Shown piece by piece: positions 61,086 to 64,000 of a stretch of DNA of 64,000 nt (within the stretch, counting starts at the first letter, position 1; each line of letters opens with the position of its first letter). A model generated the notes under the pieces. It was given only the letters and a program-made list of their open reading frames with translations. It ran no database searches and was not told where the DNA came from. Source of the stretch: Streptomyces chattanoogensis (GTDB taxonomy: Bacteria > Actinomycetota > Actinomycetes > Streptomycetales > Streptomycetaceae). A program made the position numbers and the translations under genes. The stretch covers positions 1 through 64,000 of the forward strand of contig NZ_LGKG01000154.1 in the NCBI RefSeq assembly GCF_001294335.1. Reading direction: 5' to 3'.

Positions 61086-61265
61086 GGGTCTGGAGAGTGT
61101 GGAGGCGGCCGGAACTCAACCCCGTATGCACCACCCGCATGGCCCCTTCGCCCTCACGCGAGCCAGGTAAAGAGCGGCATTGCTCTGGCATTCGTGGTTC
61201 ATCGACGGACCGGTCGGGCATGACAGGAGGCAGTCGCCACGCGAACAGCCTCAAGGGGGACTCGA

Positions 61266-61748
61266 ATGAGCCGACTCTCCACCGGTCTCCGGCGCTTGGT
61301 GATCCGCGGCCAGCTGAGCCGGCCGCTCGCGCTGACCGTCGCGGATCTCCGGGAGCGCTGGCCGCAGCGGCGGGCCGAGGTGGTCTTCGACTGTGCCACC
61401 AACGGGCCCCGGCGCCACACCTTCGAAGGGCCGCTGCTGCGGGAGGTCATCGCCGAGGCGGGGCCGGCCTTCGACGCCCGGCGGCGCAAGGACCGTTCCC
61501 GTTTCCTGCTGTCCGTCACCGGCGGGGACGGCCACCATGCGGTGCTGTCCTGGGCGGAGCTCGACGCCGACTTCGGCGATTCCCCGATTCTGCTGGCCAC
61601 GGCGATGGACGGACACGGGCTGGACGACGCGGGCAGCCAGCTGGTGGTGCCCTCGGACCGCTGCGGGGCGCGGTACATCAGCGCCATCACCGGGATCTGG
61701 GTCGGTGCGTGTGCGGTGCCGGGGGAGGCGGAGTTCCCCCGGGGGTGA
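61266..61748 (+). CDS. Small molybdopterin-dependent oxidoreductase (SUOX-fold)
   Basis: 160 residues. Short form of the sulfite-oxidase Moco domain: V-V-F-D-C-A-T-N-G-P carrying the Cys that ligates Mo in the family, L-L-R-E-V-I-A-E-A-G, D-D-A-G-S-Q-L-V-V-P-S-D-R-C-G-A-R-Y and I-T-G-I-W-V-G. No signal peptide seen. Substrate unknown. Between the hydroxylase and molybdenum-binding genes; 180 bases after the former. Confidence 0.8.
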   Translation: MSRLSTGLRRLVIRGQLSRPLALTVADLRERWPQRRAEVVFDCATNGPRRHTFEGPLLREVIAEAGPAFDARRRKDRSRFLLSVTGGDGHHAVLSWAELDADFGDSPILLATAMDGHGLDDAGSQLVVPSDRCGARYISAITGIWVGACAVPGEAEFPRG

Positions 61749-61770
61749 ACGGTTCCCCCAGGGGCCCGGG

Positions 61771-62190
61771 TCAGGCGGTGGCGAGGGAGATCTCGGTGGA
61801 CTTGATCAGCGCGGTGACCGGTGAACCGGCGGTCAGTTCCAGGTCGTTCACCGCATCCTTGGTGATCGCGGCGGTCAGCTCGCCGCCCGCGATGCTGACC
61901 TTCACCCCGGCCATCGCGCCCCCGGTGGACACACCCGCGACGGTGCCGGGGATGCGGTTACGGATGCTCAGCCCCTCCACCGCCCCGGTGGCGAGGGCGA
62001 CCTCGGTGGACTTGATCAGCGTATGGACCGCCGAACCCGCCGCGAGGCCCAGCGCCTCGGCCGCCTCCAGGGTGATCGCGGCGGTGATGTCCTGACCGCC
62101 GTCGAGGCGGACCTTGACCGTCGCCATGACCGCGCCGGTGGAGACCGAGATGACGGTGCCGGGAATTTGATTGCGAATGCTCAGGCTCAT
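61771..62190 (-). CDS. Tandem-Mop molybdate-binding protein (molbindin-like)
   Basis: 139 residues formed of two repeated Mop domains (about 1-70 and 73-139): each starts S-I-R-N-x-I-P-G-T-V and ends L-I-K-S-T-E. This is the molbindin layout that assembles into a ring storing molybdate oxyanions in the cytosol. No HTH. ATG 62190. Convergent with the small Moco gene and divergent from HTH-Mop copy 2. Confidence 0.9.
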   Translation of the reverse strand: MSLSIRNQIPGTVISVSTGAVMATVKVRLDGGQDITAAITLEAAEALGLAAGSAVHTLIKSTEVALATGAVEGLSIRNRIPGTVAGVSTGGAMAGVKVSIAGGELTAAITKDAVNDLELTAGSPVTALIKSTEISLATA

Positions 62191-62362
62191 GGGGGGTGCC
62201 TCACCTGTGGAGTCGGATGTCGGATCTTCCTGCACCCTAGCCACACTCCATGTGATCACCTGGATGCGCAGTGCAAGAATCAGGGGTGAGGGGTGGCCGG
62301 AAGTCCCCCTCGGTATTTCCTCCAATGGCCCTTGCGCCTGCTATATACATCCGCCAAAAGAA

Positions 62363-62392
62363 TTGCAAATGCCAGCCAATACTGCATATCTT
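62363..62392 (+). promoter_or_regulatory. Promoter of leaderless HTH-Mop gene
   Basis: TTGCAA (62363-62368) and TATCTT (62387-62392) are 18 bases apart; the predicted start falls on or next to the ATG at 62400, and no Shine-Dalgarno is present. Just upstream (62340-62348) lies a TATATA sequence like half of a ModE-type site. Confidence 0.6.
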
Positions 62393-62399
62393 GTCGCAC

Positions 62400-62795
62400 A
62401 TGCAGTCCTACACAATCGGCCAGGCGGCGCGGTTGCTGGGCGTCAGTCCGGACACCGCCCGCCGCTGGGCGGATGCCGGGAAGGTCGCGACCCATCGCGA
62501 CGACAGCGGGCGCCGCCTGATCGACGGCCGGGACCTGGCCGCGTTCTCCATCGAGGTCGCACAGACCGGCACCGGTGAGGACGACGGCTCGTACACCTCG
62601 GCCCGTAACGCCTTCCCGGGCATCGTCACCGCCGTCAAACTCGGCGATGTGGCGGCACAGGTCGAAATCCAGGCAGGGCCGCACCGCCTGGTGTCCCTGC
62701 TGACCCGGGAAGCGGTGGAGGAACTGGGACTGGAGGTCGGCATGCAGGCCACCGCCCGCGTGAAGTCGACCAGCGTGCACATCGACCGCACCTGA
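62400..62795 (+). CDS. HTH-Mop regulator (copy 2)
   Basis: 131 residues, paralogue of the 55255 gene: HTH Y-T-I-G-Q-A-A-R-L-L-G-V-S-P-D-T-A-R-R-W, linker rich in Gly/Asp, then Mop domain A-F-P-G-I-V-T-A-V-K-L, R-E-A-V-E-E-L-G-L, A-R-V-K-S-T-S-V-H-I-D-R. It directly precedes modA by 250 bases, so it probably controls molybdate uptake in response to bound molybdate. Start 62400 from homology to copy 1 and the leaderless promoter. Confidence 0.87.
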   Translation: MQSYTIGQAARLLGVSPDTARRWADAGKVATHRDDSGRRLIDGRDLAAFSIEVAQTGTGEDDGSYTSARNAFPGIVTAVKLGDVAAQVEIQAGPHRLVSLLTREAVEELGLEVGMQATARVKSTSVHIDRT

Positions 62796-63045
62796 AGCGC
62801 CGGGCCGGCCCGAACGCACCCGGACCGCCACGTGACCACGCGCTCTCGACCCGCCGCGGTCCCCCCACCGCCTCGCCCCCCCCGCACCGCACCACCGTCC
62901 CCCACCGGTCGGCTGCCTCATGCCAGCGGCGTCGCCCTTCCCCTAGCTCTCGAACGTCCTCGAGCAGGGGAGACCCCACTCGGCGCGGCTTGTTCCCATC
63001 CGCTCGGGCGGCATCCGCCGCCCGCGTCACAAGGAGTACCGCCCC

Positions 63046-63846
63046 ATGTCCCGTGTCGTCACCGTGCGCCGCACCGCCGCCGCGCTCGTCACCGCCGCCC
63101 TGCTCGTCCCGCTTGCCGCCTGCGGCAACGACGACGCGAAGAAGGACGGCGCCGAGAAGCCGGGCGGCAGCGTCCCGAAGGCGAACCTCACCGTGCTGGC
63201 CGCCTCGTCGCTCACCGATGTCTTCAAGAAGGCCGCCGCGGTCTACGAGAAGGACCACCCGGGCACGAAGGTGAACTTCTCCTTCGCCGGCTCCCAGGAA
63301 CTGGCCGCCCAGGTCAGGGAGGGCTCCCCCGCCGACGCCCTGGTCACCGCCGACACCAAGACCATGGACTCGCTGTCGAAGGCGGATCACGGCCGGCCGA
63401 CCGTCATCGCCAAGAACCGCCTGGTCATCGCCACCGGCGAGGGCAACCCGAAGAAGATCGCGAGCCTCAAGGACCTCACCGACAGCAAGCTGAAGGTCGT
63501 CCTCGCCGCCGCCGAGGTGCCGGTCGGCCGCTACAGCAAGCAGGTCCTGGACGCCCAGAAGCTCAAGGTCAAGGCGGTCTCGCAGGAGCCCAACGTCCGT
63601 GCGGTGCTCAGCAAGGTGGAGATGGGCGAGGCCGACGCCGGTCTCGTCTACACGACGGATGCCGCCACCGCGCCCAAGAAGGTCGATGCGATCGACATCC
63701 CCGACGCGCAGAACGCCATCGCCTCCTACCCGGCCGCGACCCTGAAGACCTCGGAGCACGCCAAGGCCGCCGAGGCGTTCGTGAAGTGGCTGAGCAGCCC
63801 CGAGGCGCAGAAGATCCTGCAGGACGCGGGCTTCCAGAAGCCGTAA
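63046..63846 (+). CDS. modA: Molybdate ABC transporter substrate-binding lipoprotein
   Basis: 266 residues. Lipoprotein signal ending in lipobox L-A-A-C-G (Cys25), then a two-lobe binding protein: L-T-V-L-A-A-S-S-L-T-D-V-F, F-S-F-A-G-S-Q-E-L-A-A-Q, A-A-A-E-V-P-V-G-R-Y, A-D-A-G-L-V-Y-T-T-D-A. The Ser and Tyr residues match oxyanion-binding positions of ModA. Anchored outside the membrane. AAGGAGT site before ATG. First gene of the mod transport operon. Confidence 0.92.
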   Translation: MSRVVTVRRTAAALVTAALLVPLAACGNDDAKKDGAEKPGGSVPKANLTVLAASSLTDVFKKAAAVYEKDHPGTKVNFSFAGSQELAAQVREGSPADALVTADTKTMDSLSKADHGRPTVIAKNRLVIATGEGNPKKIASLKDLTDSKLKVVLAAAEVPVGRYSKQVLDAQKLKVKAVSQEPNVRAVLSKVEMGEADAGLVYTTDAATAPKKVDAIDIPDAQNAIASYPAATLKTSEHAKAAEAFVKWLSSPEAQKILQDAGFQKP

Positions 63847-63953
63847 CCCTCCGTGCGCCGCATGGGTCCGCCCGGCTCGGGGGAGCGGACGGCCCCGTGC
63901 GGCGCCCTCGCCGTACGCCCCCCCGCCGGGCCTGACCGATCCCTGGAACTCGG

Positions 63954-64000
63954 ATGAGACGCATGCGCACCCCCGGTACCCGCGCCCCCCTCGTACTGGG
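63954..64000 (+). CDS. modB: Start of probable molybdate permease gene (cut by window end)
   Basis: Only the first 15 codons (M-R-R-M-R-T-P-G-T-R-A-P-L-V-L) are in view, 107 bases after modA. Position and basic, pre-membrane composition fit the ModB permease, but no domain is visible. ATG 63963 is an alternative. An imperfect GC hairpin lies between modA and this start. Confidence 0.5.
   Translation, partial: MRRMRTPGTRAPLVL

Noticed and set aside
62340..62348. ModE-type operator before the HTH-Mop gene
   Set aside because: Only a TATATA half-site is present; no inverted partner at the right distance.

Overview
The window is high-GC DNA with GTG, TTG and even CTG starts, G/C-ending codons, purine-rich Shine-Dalgarno sequences, divergent regulator/enzyme pairs and actinobacterial control signals: an IdeR/DmdR iron box, PafBC-type damage promoters, a SoxR box, a sigma-B-like promoter and a B12 riboswitch. 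Gene content and synteny point to a Streptomyces chromosome or close relative. No rRNA, tRNA or CRISPR was seen. Apart from both ends the window looks like accessory and conditionally used chromosome, with few central housekeeping genes.

Layout. 1-2.9 kb: end of an integrated element (transposase tail, decayed 1 kb, excisionase, tyrosine integrase starting at CTG). 2.9-8.2 kb: HipA-like kinase + DUF3037 pair, two SDR enzymes behind a strong promoter, a hydrolase/MarR divergent pair, and uracil-DNA glycosylase with a damage-type promoter. 8.3-18 kb: helical-repeat protein, Gfo/Idh/MocA oxidoreductase, Lnt, SnoaL-like protein, SoxR-box ABC exporter, ATP-grasp protein, STAS protein, glutathione peroxidase, Tat-secreted SGNH esterase. 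17.8-22 kb: TetR with a UvrA-like ABC protein, and a siderophore-interacting reductase whose stop codon lies at an insertion-sequence end. 22.0-23.0 kb: a broken HEAT-repeat gene between inverted IS ends. 23-28.4 kb: GNAT, secreted protein, prepilin peptidase, SpoIIE-type phosphatase, ArsR.

28.5-37.1 kb is a putative pyrimidine/pterin-derived metabolite cluster: GTP cyclohydrolase II with Met at the position that separates formyl-retaining from ordinary enzymes, a creatininase-family protein (the family of the archaeal FAPy deformylase), a RibD-type reductase, a PTPS-fold protein without the normal zinc and catalytic residues, an MDR dehydrogenase, glycosyltransferase, methyltransferase, flippase-like membrane protein and CDP-alcohol phosphatidyltransferase. 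The product is unknown to me. 37.2-39.1 kb: cbtBA cobalt transporter under a cobalamin riboswitch, next to a phosphatase-fold protein without catalytic histidines. 39-43.3 kb: SPW membrane protein, O-methyltransferase, alkyl sulfatase.

43.3-46.7 kb: an iron-box unit with orphan 2,3-dihydroxybenzoate dehydrogenase, a free-standing NRPS condensation domain and a 3-hydroxyisobutyryl-CoA-hydrolase-like protein. 46.8-49.6 kb: a STAND ATPase without a DNA-binding domain and a leaderless gene with a PafBC-type promoter. 49.5-53.4 kb (minus strand): a very compact five-gene operon led by a 61-residue peptide, followed by an unrecognised protein, two paralogous helical-repeat proteins and a beta-lactamase-fold serine hydrolase; this is the strongest candidate for an undescribed system. 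53.7-64 kb: LysR/tautomerase pair, then a molybdenum region (two HTH-Mop proteins, PucR, a two-gene xanthine-dehydrogenase-like enzyme, a small molybdopterin protein, a tandem-Mop protein, ModA and the start of a probable ModB).
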